Made by a program: the position numbers and the translations under genes
Notes under the pieces: generated by a model
What the model was told of the DNA's origin: nothing
Database searches by the model: none
The model's input: the letters and a program-made list of their open reading frames with translations, nothing else
Source of the DNA: Massilia sp. UBA2709
GTDB taxonomy: Bacteria; Pseudomonadota; Gammaproteobacteria; Burkholderiales; Burkholderiaceae_D
Assembly (NCBI GenBank): GCA_002354135.1
Contig: DEKZ01000219.1
Coordinates: 1 to 11,704 of the forward strand
Reading direction: 5' to 3'
Length of the DNA: 11,704 bases
Shown: one piece after another, positions 1-7,645 of the stretch
Numbering within the stretch: position 1 is the first letter of the stretch
How the letters are laid out: every line of letters begins with the position of its first letter

Positions 1-16
1 CTCTGCGGGGTTTTTT
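1..16 (+). terminator. Possible 3' half of an intrinsic terminator cut by the contig edge
   Basis: GCGGGG followed directly by six T residues (11-16) looks like the descending arm and U-tract of a rho-independent terminator for a gene left of the window. The matching C-rich arm would lie before base 1, so the stem cannot be checked. It could also be chance. Confidence 0.3.
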
Positions 17-35
17 GCTTTATGCCTTGGGTTTG

Positions 36-260
36 GTAGGGTGGAGTCTCGACCCCACGCGCCCTGACGGGCGAATTTCCCCGCGGCGTGGCCGTATCGA
101 TGCCAAAGGTCGATCAACCGGTGAGGCGGCGTGGGATCGAGATCCCACCCTACGGTTCTCTGCTTTCAAGGGTCCGTGTTCTCTCCAGGGCGCAGGGTAG
201 CAACCGGTGAGACCGCGTGGACACGTCATTGATGCCCCCGGCATCAATGACCCACCCTAC
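36..260. repeat. REP-like intergenic repeat cluster with GTAGGGTGG / CCACCCTAC ends
   Basis: GTAGGGTGG at 36-44 is matched by its reverse complement CCACCCTAC at 145-153 and again at 252-260. Inside are short hairpins: 41-48 with 51-58 (one mismatch), 131-138 with 141-148 (perfect, 8 bp, 2-nt loop) and 226-235 with 241-250 (perfect, 10 bp, 5-nt loop). A direct repeat CAACCGGTGAG at 115-125 and 201-211 begins two related units, each ending in CCACCCTAC. This is the build of a REP/BIME-type dispersed intergenic repeat. Small open frames across it are not credible genes. No transposase is present. That other copies exist in the genome is inference. Confidence 0.6.
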
Positions 261-297
261 CGACGCGGTCACGCCCACTCTTCCAGTGTCGTTCATC

Positions 298-314
298 TGT
301 CCTATAACTGAACA
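298..314 (+). promoter_or_regulatory. Distal 17-bp activator-type site (TGT-N11-ACA) upstream of the first TonB receptor
   Basis: The sequence is TGTCCTATAACTGAACA. It keeps the TGT...CTGAACA frame seen in the other control regions of the window. Its centre (306) is about 108 bp upstream of the start predicted from the -24/-12 promoter at 388-403, a usual enhancer distance for sigma-54 systems. Its AACTGAACAG segment (306-315) is also exactly complementary to CTGTTCAGTT at 341-350, linking it to the proximal site. Activator binding is inferred. Confidence 0.55.
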
Positions 315-341
315 GTAGGCTGCCAGCCGTGCCGGTACAGC

Positions 342-358
342 TGTTCAGTTTCCGAACA
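342..358. promoter_or_regulatory. Proximal 17-bp near-palindromic activator-type site upstream of the first TonB receptor
   Basis: The sequence TGTTCAG-TTT-CCGAACA is a 7-3-7 dyad with one mismatch, the most symmetric copy of the element in the window. It lies 44 bp centre to centre from the site at 298-314, about four helical turns, so two dimers could sit on the same DNA face. Its centre is near -64 relative to the predicted start. The layout resembles paired enhancer sites of sigma-54 activators; the NifA site (TGT-N10-ACA) is a known analogue but differs by one base in spacing. Confidence 0.6.
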
Positions 359-387
359 GGACAGTAAAGCCACCACCCACCCCGCAT

Positions 388-403
388 TGGCATACCCTTT
401 GCT
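388..403 (+). promoter_or_regulatory. Sigma-54 type -24/-12 promoter of the first TonB receptor gene
   Basis: TGGCATA-CCCT-TTGCT has the GG and GC doublets separated by exactly 10 bases, as required by sigma-54 (family consensus TGGCAC-N5-TTGC). Transcription should begin near 414. That leaves a leader of about 28 nt before the ATG at 442 and argues against the upstream TTG at 415 as the start codon. Two 17-bp dyads lie just upstream. Confidence 0.65.
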
Positions 404-441
404 CGTCCTATGGATTGGTCGAACTTCCATACAGGACAACA

Positions 442-2805
442 ATGCACACGCCGATTCCGCCTCCAGGACATCCAGCCACGCGTCACTCCTTCCATCGCAA
501 GAAACTCGGCTGCATCATCGCAGCAGCCTTGCTGCCCACCTGCGCCAGCGCCGAAGCGGAACTCGACCAGGGCGAGATCGCGCGCGTGGATGTGGTCGGG
601 ATGGCGCCCTTGCCGGGCCTGGGCATCGAACGCAAGCTGCTGCCTTATCCCGTGCAGCTCGTCAGCGACAAGGACCTGCCGAAGGCCGCTGGAGAAAACC
701 TGGCCGAGTTCATGGCGCGCACCCTGAACGGGGTGAACGTGAACGAGGTGTCCGGCAGCCCCTTCCAGAACGACCTGACTTTCCGCGGCTTTCGCGCGTC
801 ACCCGTGCTCGGCAGCGCACAGGGCATCTCGGTCTACCTGGACGGCGTGCGCGTGAACGAAGCGTTTGGCGACGTGGTCAACTGGGACATGCTGCCCGAG
901 GCAGCGATCGGCAGCGTCCTGCTGGTCCCGGGCGCCAACCCTTTGTATGGCCTGAACACCCTGGGCGGCGCGCTCGCCTTCACGACCAAGTCGGGCCTGA
1001 CCCACCCTGGCGGCGAAGCCGGGCTGTCGCTCACCGGCCGCGGCCGGCGCCGCGCCGATCTCGCCTACGGCTGGCACGACAACAGCGGATGGCACAGCTT
1101 TGTCGGCGCCACCTTGTTCGATGACGAGGGGTGGCGCGACTATTCGGCCGGCCACCTCGGCAACGTCCTGCTCAAGGTCGGCCGCTCGCAGGGCGACACG
1201 GACTGGAGCCTGGCCCTGCTGGGCGGACGCAGCCGCCTGCTCGGCAACGGCTTGTTGCCCGATCCTTTATACGAAGACAACCGCCGCGCCGTCTACACCC
1301 ATCCGGACACCACGCGCAACCGCCTGGGGCAGGGCAGCTTCAACCTGACCCACCGCCTCGGTCCCGACAGCGAAATCATCGCCACCGCCTATGTGCGCAA
1401 CAGCCGCCGCGACACCGTCAACGGCGACCTCAGCGAGGATTACGACGACTATGTCGAAGACTGCGCCGACGGCTTCGACGCCGGCGGCGCCGCGCTCGAG
1501 CCGGACGAATGCGGTTACACCCGCGAGGAAGGCGCCGCACTGCATCCGGGCGTGCTGAACACGACCAGCACGCGCCAGAAAGGCAGGGGGCTCAGCGCCG
1601 CCTTCAGCACTAGGCGCGGCGCCAACCGCTACGACATCGGCCTGACCTACGACTACAGCCGTTCCGAATACGCCCAGTTCGAGCAGGAAGCCTTCATTAC
1701 CCCTGAACGCGAAGTGATCGGCGACCCGGACGAGGAACGCGAAGCCGATGCAGCGGTGAGCGGCAACTCGCATGCCTTCGGCCTGTACGCCGCCGCCAGC
1801 CACGCCCTTTCCCCCGCTACCCAGTTGACCGCAAGCGCGCGCTGGAACCGTGCGCGCGTGCGCAACACACTCACCAACGAGCGTGGCCTGCAGCCGACGG
1901 AAAGCTTTACCTATACCCGACTGAATCCCTCGTTCGGCCTGACGCGCCAGCTCAACGGGAAGCACGCCCTGTTCGCGAATATCGCACAGGGCAACCGGGT
2001 GCCGACCGTGATCGAGCTCGGCTGCGCCGATCCTGAAAATCCCTGCCGCCTGCCGGTGGGCCTGCAGGCCGATCCCTACCTCAAGCAGGTGATCGCGCGC
2101 ACCATGGAAGCGGGCGTGCGCGGCGATTGGCAAGACGGCCGCTACACGGTGTCGCTGCACCGCACCGTCAACAGCGACGACATCCTCTTCCTCAGCGCGC
2201 CTTCGCGCCAGGGCTATTTTTCGAACTTCGAGCGCACCCGCCACCAGGGGCTCGACGCCACCCTGACCCGGCGCTTCGGACCCTTCGGCGTGCGCCTGGC
2301 CTACAGCTACCTGGAAGCGGTCTACGACGCCGACGGCGAGCTGTTCACCGGTGCGCGCAACGTGCAGGTCGCGCGCGGCACGCGCCTGGCCGGGCTGCCG
2401 CGCCACAGCGGCAAACTGTCGCTGGACTGGCGTGCGAACGCGCAGCTCGACTTCGGCATCGACCTGCAGGGCGCGAGCAGCTTGGGCACGCAGGGCAACG
2501 AGGACGGCCTGATCGAAGACCCCGAAGAAGGCGAGGCGCCCGAACGCGGAGACTGGCGCGTGCGTGGCCATGTCCTGGTCGGCCTGCGCGCCAGCTACCG
2601 GCCGGCGCCCGGCTGGGAACTGTACGCACGCGTAAGCAACCTGTTCGACCGCCGCTACGAAACCTTTGGCGCGATCGGCCCCGACCTGTTCCCGCGTGGC
2701 GTCCAGCTCAAGCCGCACGAGGGAGAAGTCGAGGCCGAACATGCGCGCTTCGTCGCGCCAGGGGCGCCGCGCACCATCATGGCCGGCCTGCGCTACACCT
2801 TCTGA
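442..2805 (+). CDS. TonB-dependent outer-membrane receptor, candidate lanthanide-chelate receptor
   Basis: A 787-residue TonB-dependent receptor. ATG 442 is preceded by AGGA at 433-436. A signal peptide of about 38 residues has a basic stretch (RHSFHRKK), a hydrophobic core and a likely cut after CASA. A TonB-box-like ARVDVVG (about 48-52) precedes the plug domain, which holds DLTFRGF (111-117), VYLDGVRVNE (131-140) and NPLYGLNTLGG (166-176). The rest is a beta-barrel ending in RYTF, with the C-terminal Phe expected of an outer-membrane protein. Two strongly acidic stretches, 329-346 (flanked by Cys341 and Cys357) and 687-704, probably lie in loops. Receptors of this class near xoxF take up lanthanide chelates in some methylotrophs (LutH, LanA), so that role is plausible, but the ligand is inferred from context only. 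An iron-siderophore receptor is the main alternative. Confidence 0.9.
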   Translation: MHTPIPPPGHPATRHSFHRKKLGCIIAAALLPTCASAEAELDQGEIARVDVVGMAPLPGLGIERKLLPYPVQLVSDKDLPKAAGENLAEFMARTLNGVNVNEVSGSPFQNDLTFRGFRASPVLGSAQGISVYLDGVRVNEAFGDVVNWDMLPEAAIGSVLLVPGANPLYGLNTLGGALAFTTKSGLTHPGGEAGLSLTGRGRRRADLAYGWHDNSGWHSFVGATLFDDEGWRDYSAGHLGNVLLKVGRSQGDTDWSLALLGGRSRLLGNGLLPDPLYEDNRRAVYTHPDTTRNRLGQGSFNLTHRLGPDSEIIATAYVRNSRRDTVNGDLSEDYDDYVEDCADGFDAGGAALEPDECGYTREEGAALHPGVLNTTSTRQKGRGLSAAFSTRRGANRYDIGLTYDYSRSEYAQFEQEAFITPEREVIGDPDEEREADAAVSGNSHAFGLYAAASHALSPATQLTASARWNRARVRNTLTNERGLQPTESFTYTRLNPSFGLTRQLNGKHALFANIAQGNRVPTVIELGCADPENPCRLPVGLQADPYLKQVIARTMEAGVRGDWQDGRYTVSLHRTVNSDDILFLSAPSRQGYFSNFERTRHQGLDATLTRRFGPFGVRLAYSYLEAVYDADGELFTGARNVQVARGTRLAGLPRHSGKLSLDWRANAQLDFGIDLQGASSLGTQGNEDGLIEDPEEGEAPERGDWRVRGHVLVGLRASYRPAPGWELYARVSNLFDRRYETFGAIGPDLFPRGVQLKPHEGEVEAEHARFVAPGAPRTIMAGLRYTF

Positions 2806-2817
2806 GGGCCACGGGGA

Positions 2818-4959
2818 TCAGAACGTGTACTGCGCGCTGACCCCGATCATCCACTGCCGGCCCGGCGCGGCCTCGTAATAACGCCTGTTGGCGTCGCCCA
2901 CGATCACCGAGCCGACGTAGTCGCGGTTGAACACATTGTTCAGCCGCAGGAACTGGCGGAAGCGCCAGCGGTCGACGGTCTGGCGCGCCTGCACGCGCGC
3001 GTTCATGACCGCATAGCCCGGCGCCGGGCGCTCGTTGTTCGTGTCCTCCGCATAGAGCTTGCTGCTCGCGATTGTCTCCAACGCCGCGCTGAAGCGCCCG
3101 CCCTCGTCCTTCCAGGCCAGCTCGCCGAACATGTTCGCGCGCGGCACGCCCGGCAGCCGGCTGCCGGCAGCGACACTGCCGAAGCCGGTTTCATAGCTTG
3201 CTCGCAGCAACGTCATGGCGAGCCTGGCGCTGAATCCGGCGCCCAGTTCGCTCTCGAGCGAGACTTCCGCGCCGCGGCGCAGCGTTTCGCTGGCGTTGCG
3301 ATAGCTGTTGCGCCCGCCGGACGCCGTATCGACCACCATCTCGTCGTCGGTCCGCACCTGGAACAGGGCCGCCTCGACCCGGGTGTTCTCGCCCAGCTTC
3401 GCCTTGGCGCCGATTTCGAAGTGGCGGCTGCTGGCTGGCTGCAGGTTGAAATTGAAGCCGCGGCCTGCGCCCGAGTAGAACAACTCATTGAGCGTCGGCG
3501 TCTCGAAGCCGCGCGCCGCGCTCGCATACAGGTTCAGTTGCGGCGACACCTTGTACAGGGCGCCCAGCACCGGCGTCACCTTGTTGTAGCTGACGTCGCC
3601 GCTGTCGTTGCCATTGGCGAGGAAGCGGTCGTCCACTTCCACCTTCAGGCTGCTGCGGCGCAAGCCCGCCGTCAGCACCCAGGGGCCGCCTTCCCATTGC
3701 GTCTGCACGTAGGGATCGAGGCTGGAGAGCTTGTCGGTCTCGTCGCGCCGCAGCGCGCCGCGCACGCCGAGCTGGGCGCCGGAGAAATTCTCGAAGCCTT
3801 GGCGATCGTCCTTCGAGCGGTTGTATTCGAGGCCCAGGGTCGTGCTGAGCTTGCCGCCGGCGAGCTGGCGCACCGCCAGCCACTGCAGGTCGGCGCCGTA
3901 GAAGTCGCGGTCGAAATCGACCACCCCGCCCGAATGGGTAGAGGGCGCCTGGAAGCCGCGCGAGAAGGCCTGGTACTGGATCACCTGCCGCTTGCCGGCA
4001 TACGCCGTGACGCGCAGCCGGTCCGGGCCGAAGTGCTGTTCGAAGACGGCACCGCCCTGCTGGTGGTCGATGCTCTTGCGCGTGTTGTAGCGCTCGGCCA
4101 GCGTGCGGTTCGGCGTCTGCGTATCGGTCGGGTCGATTTCGCCGGCGCGCGGGTCGCGCTGGAAGGTGGCCCAGGTCACACCGAGCGGATCTTGCGTGTC
4201 GTCCTGCGTCAGGGTGCTGGCGGTGACGGTCAGGCGGCTGGTCGCGCCCGGCTTGACGCTGAACTTGGCAAAGCCCTGGTCGCGTCGCGCCGCGCTGTGG
4301 TCGCGGTAACCGTCGGTCTGGAAGCGCGAGGCGTCGATCACGTAGCCGATGCCGTTCGTTTCGCCCTGTGCGTTGAGATCGATCTTGTGCGTGCCGTCGC
4401 TGCCGCCGGACACCGTGGTCTCGACGGAGGGGCGGCCCTGGCCGTCGCGGGTGAACAGCTGGATCACGCCGCCCGAGTGGTTGCCGTAGAGCGCAGAGAA
4501 GGGCCCGCGCAGCACCTCGATGCGCTCGGCCAGGTCGAGGTTGAAGGTGGCGGCCTGGCCCTGGCCGTCGGGCATCGAGGCCGGGATGCCGTCGGCGATC
4601 AGGCGCACGCCGCGCACGCCGAAGGCCGAGCGCGCACCGAAGCCGCGCGACGAAATCTGCAGGTCTTGCGCGTAGTTCTGGCGGTTCAGGACCACCAGGC
4701 CCGGCACCGCGGCCAGCGCCTCGGACGCATTCACGCGCATCCAGGCGGCGCCGATGCGCTGGGCATCGGCGGTGTCGACCGCGGCCGGGAAGTCGAAGCT
4801 GTCCTGCTCGATCCGGCTGCCGGTCACGATGACGACCGGCACCGGCGCGGCCGCGGCGAGCTCGTCCGCCTGGGCCTTGCCGCCGGCCGTGAACGCGGCC
4901 CCGCCTGCTGCGAACAGCGCCGCGATGACGGTGGGCCGGGAGGGAAATGGTTGCTGCAT
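2818..4959 (-). CDS. pqqU: PqqU-like TonB-dependent receptor for pyrroloquinoline quinone uptake
   Basis: A 713-residue outer-membrane TonB-dependent receptor resembling E. coli PqqU (YncD), which imports PQQ. Recalled PqqU features visible here: NRQNYAQDLQ (92-101), RGFGARS, DGIPASMPDGQGQ (123-135), VLRGPFSALYGN (149-160), GYRDHS, YNTRKSI, RGFETPT, DDEMVVD-SGGR, and a C-terminal RDYVGSVIV with RYYEAAPGR. A signal peptide ends near residue 31 (KAQA) and a TonB-box-like VPVVIVTG follows. The start at 4959 has GGAGA upstream at good spacing; the frame stays open back to 5205, but that 82-residue extension reads through the promoter region and would bury the signal peptide. The last residue is Phe, as usual for barrels. 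It converges on the other receptor with only 12 bp between stops. A sigma-54 type promoter lies at 5031-5046. The similarity is from memory, not a search. Confidence 0.9.
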   Translation of the reverse strand: MQQPFPSRPTVIAALFAAGGAAFTAGGKAQADELAAAAPVPVVIVTGSRIEQDSFDFPAAVDTADAQRIGAAWMRVNASEALAAVPGLVVLNRQNYAQDLQISSRGFGARSAFGVRGVRLIADGIPASMPDGQGQAATFNLDLAERIEVLRGPFSALYGNHSGGVIQLFTRDGQGRPSVETTVSGGSDGTHKIDLNAQGETNGIGYVIDASRFQTDGYRDHSAARRDQGFAKFSVKPGATSRLTVTASTLTQDDTQDPLGVTWATFQRDPRAGEIDPTDTQTPNRTLAERYNTRKSIDHQQGGAVFEQHFGPDRLRVTAYAGKRQVIQYQAFSRGFQAPSTHSGGVVDFDRDFYGADLQWLAVRQLAGGKLSTTLGLEYNRSKDDRQGFENFSGAQLGVRGALRRDETDKLSSLDPYVQTQWEGGPWVLTAGLRRSSLKVEVDDRFLANGNDSGDVSYNKVTPVLGALYKVSPQLNLYASAARGFETPTLNELFYSGAGRGFNFNLQPASSRHFEIGAKAKLGENTRVEAALFQVRTDDEMVVDTASGGRNSYRNASETLRRGAEVSLESELGAGFSARLAMTLLRASYETGFGSVAAGSRLPGVPRANMFGELAWKDEGGRFSAALETIASSKLYAEDTNNERPAPGYAVMNARVQARQTVDRWRFRQFLRLNNVFNRDYVGSVIVGDANRRYYEAAPGRQWMIGVSAQYTF

Positions 4960-5030
4960 GCATGTCTCCGTTGACTGATTCTGTTCTGAGTTGCCGGGCT
5001 CGCTTTCGGCATCGGCCCCACTCCAGTCCA

Positions 5031-5046
5031 AGCAATATGCCTGCCA
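5031..5046 (-). promoter_or_regulatory. Sigma-54 type -24/-12 promoter of pqqU
   Basis: Read on the minus strand it is TGGCAGG-CATA-TTGCT, one base from the TGGCACG-N4-TTGC consensus, with GG-N10-GC spacing exact. The predicted start is near 5020, leaving about 60 nt of leader before the ATG at 4959. The 17-bp dyad at 5140-5156 is centred about 128 bp upstream, a normal enhancer position. Confidence 0.65.
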
Positions 5047-5058
5047 TGGCCATCGGCG

Positions 5059-5074
5059 TGGCACGGCGCTTGCA
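5059..5074 (+). promoter_or_regulatory. Sigma-54 type -24/-12 promoter facing the formaldehyde genes
   Basis: TGGCACG-GCGC-TTGCA matches the sigma-54 consensus at every conserved base, with GG-N10-GC spacing. It points toward the class III dehydrogenase and would start RNA near 5085, giving a leader of roughly 150 nt that contains a short upstream reading frame. Its -24 box is 12 bp from the -24 box of the opposing pqqU promoter. The shared 17-bp dyad is downstream of it (about +63), which is unusual. A weaker GG-N10-GC match at 5188-5201 would place the dyad upstream instead. Confidence 0.65.
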
Positions 5075-5139
5075 TTGGCTGTGAACTGGGCGCGCGCCAG
5101 TCGCCGCCGGGGCAGCTTGAACGCGAAACATGGAACACC

Positions 5140-5156
5140 TGTTTCAGATCTGAACA
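5140..5156. promoter_or_regulatory. 17-bp activator-type site in the pqqU-dehydrogenase divergent region
   Basis: TGTTTCAGATCTGAACA has the same TGT-N11-ACA frame and CTGAACA right half as the elements at 298-314 and 7470-7486, and contains a perfect 10-bp palindrome (5144-5153). It is the only clear copy between two divergent transcription units, so one site may serve both. It lies about 128 bp upstream of the predicted pqqU start. Confidence 0.6.
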
Positions 5157-5184
5157 GCTGACACAGCATTGTGACAAGGAGCGC

Positions 5185-5237
5185 ATGGGCCAGCAGTGTG
5201 CGCACCGTCGGGAAACCTTATCGATACGGAAGAGAAT

Positions 5238-5241
<4 letters not shown>
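5185..5241 (+). CDS. Possible 18-codon leader peptide coupled to the dehydrogenase gene
   Basis: An ATG at 5185 with AAGGAG just before it (5176-5181, a rather short 3-nt gap) opens an 18-codon frame, MGQQCAHRRETLSIRKRI. Its TGA (5239-5241) overlaps the dehydrogenase ATG as ATGA, so translation could couple the two. The dehydrogenase has its own GGAAGAG at 5228-5234, so coupling is not required. The peptide is basic and has one Cys. No known leader peptide is recognised. It may be a chance frame in a leader. Confidence 0.3.
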
Positions 5242-6344
<1,103 letters not shown>

Positions 6345-6382
6345 ACCAGCCTTTATACGTCCAATCACAACGGAGACTGATA

Positions 6383-6964
6383 ATGAACGAAGAAATCCAT
6401 ATCCACCCCGCCGTCGATCACGGCATCAAGCCGGCCGCACCGAATTTCTCGGGCGGGACCCTGACCTGTCGCTGCGCCACCAATCCGGTGACGGTGGACA
6501 TCCAGGGGCAGGTCGCGCACAACCACGTGTGCGGCTGCACCAAGTGCTGGAAGCCGTCCGGTGCGCTGTTCTCCCAGGTCGCGGTGGTCCCGCGCGAAAA
6601 CCTGAAGGTGACCGCCAACGCCGACAAGCTGGCCGTGGTCGATTCCTCCGCCACGATCCAGCGCTACGCCTGCCGCGACTGCGGCGTGCACATGTTCGGC
6701 CGTATCGAGAACACCGCTCACCCCTTCTATGGCCTGGACTTCGTGCACACCGAGCTGTCGCATGAGGACGGCTGGGCGCCGCCCGAGTTCGCCGCCTTCG
6801 TGTCCTCGATCATCGAATCCGGCGCCGACCCGAAAAACATGGGAGCGGTGCGCGCCCGCCTGGTCGAGCTTGGCCTGCCGCCCTACGACGCGCTGTCGCC
6901 GGCACTGATGGACGCGATCTCGACCCACGTGGCCAAGGCGCGTGGCGTGCTGCACGCAGCATGA
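6383..6964 (+). CDS. gfa: S-(hydroxymethyl)glutathione synthase (glutathione-dependent formaldehyde-activating enzyme)
   Basis: A 193-residue Gfa protein, close to the family length. It promotes condensation of formaldehyde with glutathione, making the substrate of the dehydrogenase encoded just upstream. The zinc cysteines of the family are all present: Cys29 and Cys31 (CRC), Cys50, Cys52 and Cys55 (CGCTKC), and Cys97 and Cys100 (CRDC). The ATG at 6383 follows GGAGA at 6372-6376. It sits 38 bp after the dehydrogenase stop, consistent with a two-gene operon. It is cytoplasmic, with no signal peptide. Whether Gfa is a true catalyst or a glutathione carrier is debated for the family. Confidence 0.93.
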   Translation: MNEEIHIHPAVDHGIKPAAPNFSGGTLTCRCATNPVTVDIQGQVAHNHVCGCTKCWKPSGALFSQVAVVPRENLKVTANADKLAVVDSSATIQRYACRDCGVHMFGRIENTAHPFYGLDFVHTELSHEDGWAPPEFAAFVSSIIESGADPKNMGAVRARLVELGLPPYDALSPALMDAISTHVAKARGVLHAA

Positions 6965-6989
6965 AGGAAGCGTAAAGGAAGGAGGGTAT

Positions 6990-7021
6990 AGCCGGTGACC
7001 GCGCAGGCGCGGTGACCGGCT
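6990..7021 (+). other. Strong hairpin between gfa and the small four-Cys gene
   Basis: Arms 6990-7003 and 7008-7021 pair over 14 positions with a single G-G mismatch and a 4-nt loop (CAGG). No T-tract follows, so a classic intrinsic terminator is not supported. It could be an mRNA end-protecting or processing hairpin lowering expression of the gene at 7052. Confidence 0.5.
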
Positions 7022-7051
7022 GCCTGGCGAACAGAGAATGGAGACGAAGAG

Positions 7052-7420
7052 ATGAAGCGAACGCACTTGCTGCCTCAGTTGCTGCCTCAGTTGTTGCTGA
7101 CCGCAGCCCTGGCTGCCCCGCTGGCAGCGCATGCCCATGATTTTCCGACCAGCGGACGGGTGGAGTACGTACTGGAGTGCATGCAAAAGCACGACAGCAA
7201 ATACGAATACCTCTACAAGTGCTCCTGCGTCATCGACGAGATCGCCAAGGCCATGCCCTACGACGACTACGTCGAGATGTCGACCGCGCTGCGCAACCAG
7301 ACCCTGGCCGGCGAGCGTGGCGCACTGTTCCGCGATCCGGTCCCGGTCAAGCAGATGGCCAACAAGTACAAGGAAGTCCAGGCCAGCGCCCACAAGGCCT
7401 GTCGCGTGCCGCAACGCTGA
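7052..7420 (+). CDS. Small exported four-cysteine protein of unknown function
   Basis: A 122-residue protein with a signal peptide (core LLPQLLPQLLLTAALAAPLAA, likely cut after AHA at residue 28). The mature part is about 94 residues with four cysteines: Cys43, Cys57, Cys59 (a CSC motif) and Cys117, enough for two disulfides or a metal site. Charged, Tyr-rich segments KHDSKYEYLYKCSC and YDDYVEM stand out. There is no CxxCH, so it is not a simple c-type cytochrome. The ATG at 7052 has GGAG at 7040-7043. The signal peptide contains a tandem 12-bp repeat (7067-7078, 7079-7090). It lies between gfa and the xoxF control region, so a periplasmic role around XoxF is plausible, but no named family is recognised. 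Confidence 0.8.
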   Translation: MKRTHLLPQLLPQLLLTAALAAPLAAHAHDFPTSGRVEYVLECMQKHDSKYEYLYKCSCVIDEIAKAMPYDDYVEMSTALRNQTLAGERGALFRDPVPVKQMANKYKEVQASAHKACRVPQR

Positions 7421-7469
7421 TGCAGGCGGGCCGCGGGCTGCGCCACGGATGACACAGGTGGGCGGTCAG

Positions 7470-7486
7470 TGTCACGAAACTGAACA
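7470..7486 (+). promoter_or_regulatory. 17-bp activator-type site upstream of xoxF
   Basis: TGTCACGAAACTGAACA shares TGT and the whole CTGAACA right half with the copies at 298-314 and 5140-5156; against the latter, 12 of 17 positions agree. Its centre is about 99 bp before the start predicted from the promoter at 7551-7566. Additional TGTCAC half-sites flank it at 19-bp intervals. Confidence 0.55.
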
Positions 7487-7550
7487 TGTGTCACGTGGCG
7501 GGGAGGGTACGCAGCGGGGTTTCGCCATGCATACGCCCGGATTCGAATAC

Positions 7551-7566
7551 TGGCACGTTAAGTGCT
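7551..7566 (+). promoter_or_regulatory. Sigma-54 type -24/-12 promoter of xoxF
   Basis: TGGCACG-TTAA-GTGCT matches the -24 box fully and the -12 box except for G in place of the first T, with exact GG-N10-GC spacing. Transcription would start near 7577, giving a leader of about 70 nt before the ATG at 7646. No convincing -35/-10 pair was noticed in the same gap. Confidence 0.7.
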
Positions 7567-7645
7567 GTGTAGAAGTGGGGCATCCCCGCTGAGATGACGC
7601 AGGGCCAACCAGTCGCACCGCAAAAAAACCATAGGAGACTTCATC

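Noticed and set aside
15..247. Small open frames on both strands in the left repeat region
   Set aside because: They consist of repeat hairpins and have no protein-like features.
36..260. Inverted GTAGGGTGG ends as insertion-sequence termini
   Set aside because: Only about 225 bp with internal hairpins and no transposase or target duplication; a REP-like repeat fits better.
415..441. TTG at 415 as the start of the first receptor
   Set aside because: It lies at the predicted transcription start and lacks a ribosome site; ATG 442 has AGGA at proper spacing.
1267..2742. Long open frame on the minus strand opposite the first TonB receptor (491 codons)
   Set aside because: High GC leaves few stops. 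The plus-strand product has clear receptor motifs, while this frame gives a low-complexity Val/Ala/Gly/Arg-rich product with no ribosome site considered convincing.
3421..4974. Long plus-strand frame opposite pqqU (517 codons)
   Set aside because: Repetitive Ala/Arg/Val composition typical of a shadow frame; pqqU on the other strand has strong family motifs.
5188..5201. Second sigma-54 promoter closer to the dehydrogenase
   Set aside because: GG-N10-GC spacing is present but the -24 box (GGGCCAG) is poor. Kept only as an alternative in the divergent-promoter finding.
4960..5205. N-terminal extension of pqqU to an upstream start at 5205
   Set aside because: It would read through the predicted promoter and the 17-bp site and put 82 residues before a normal signal peptide. 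The ATG at 4959 has a good ribosome site.
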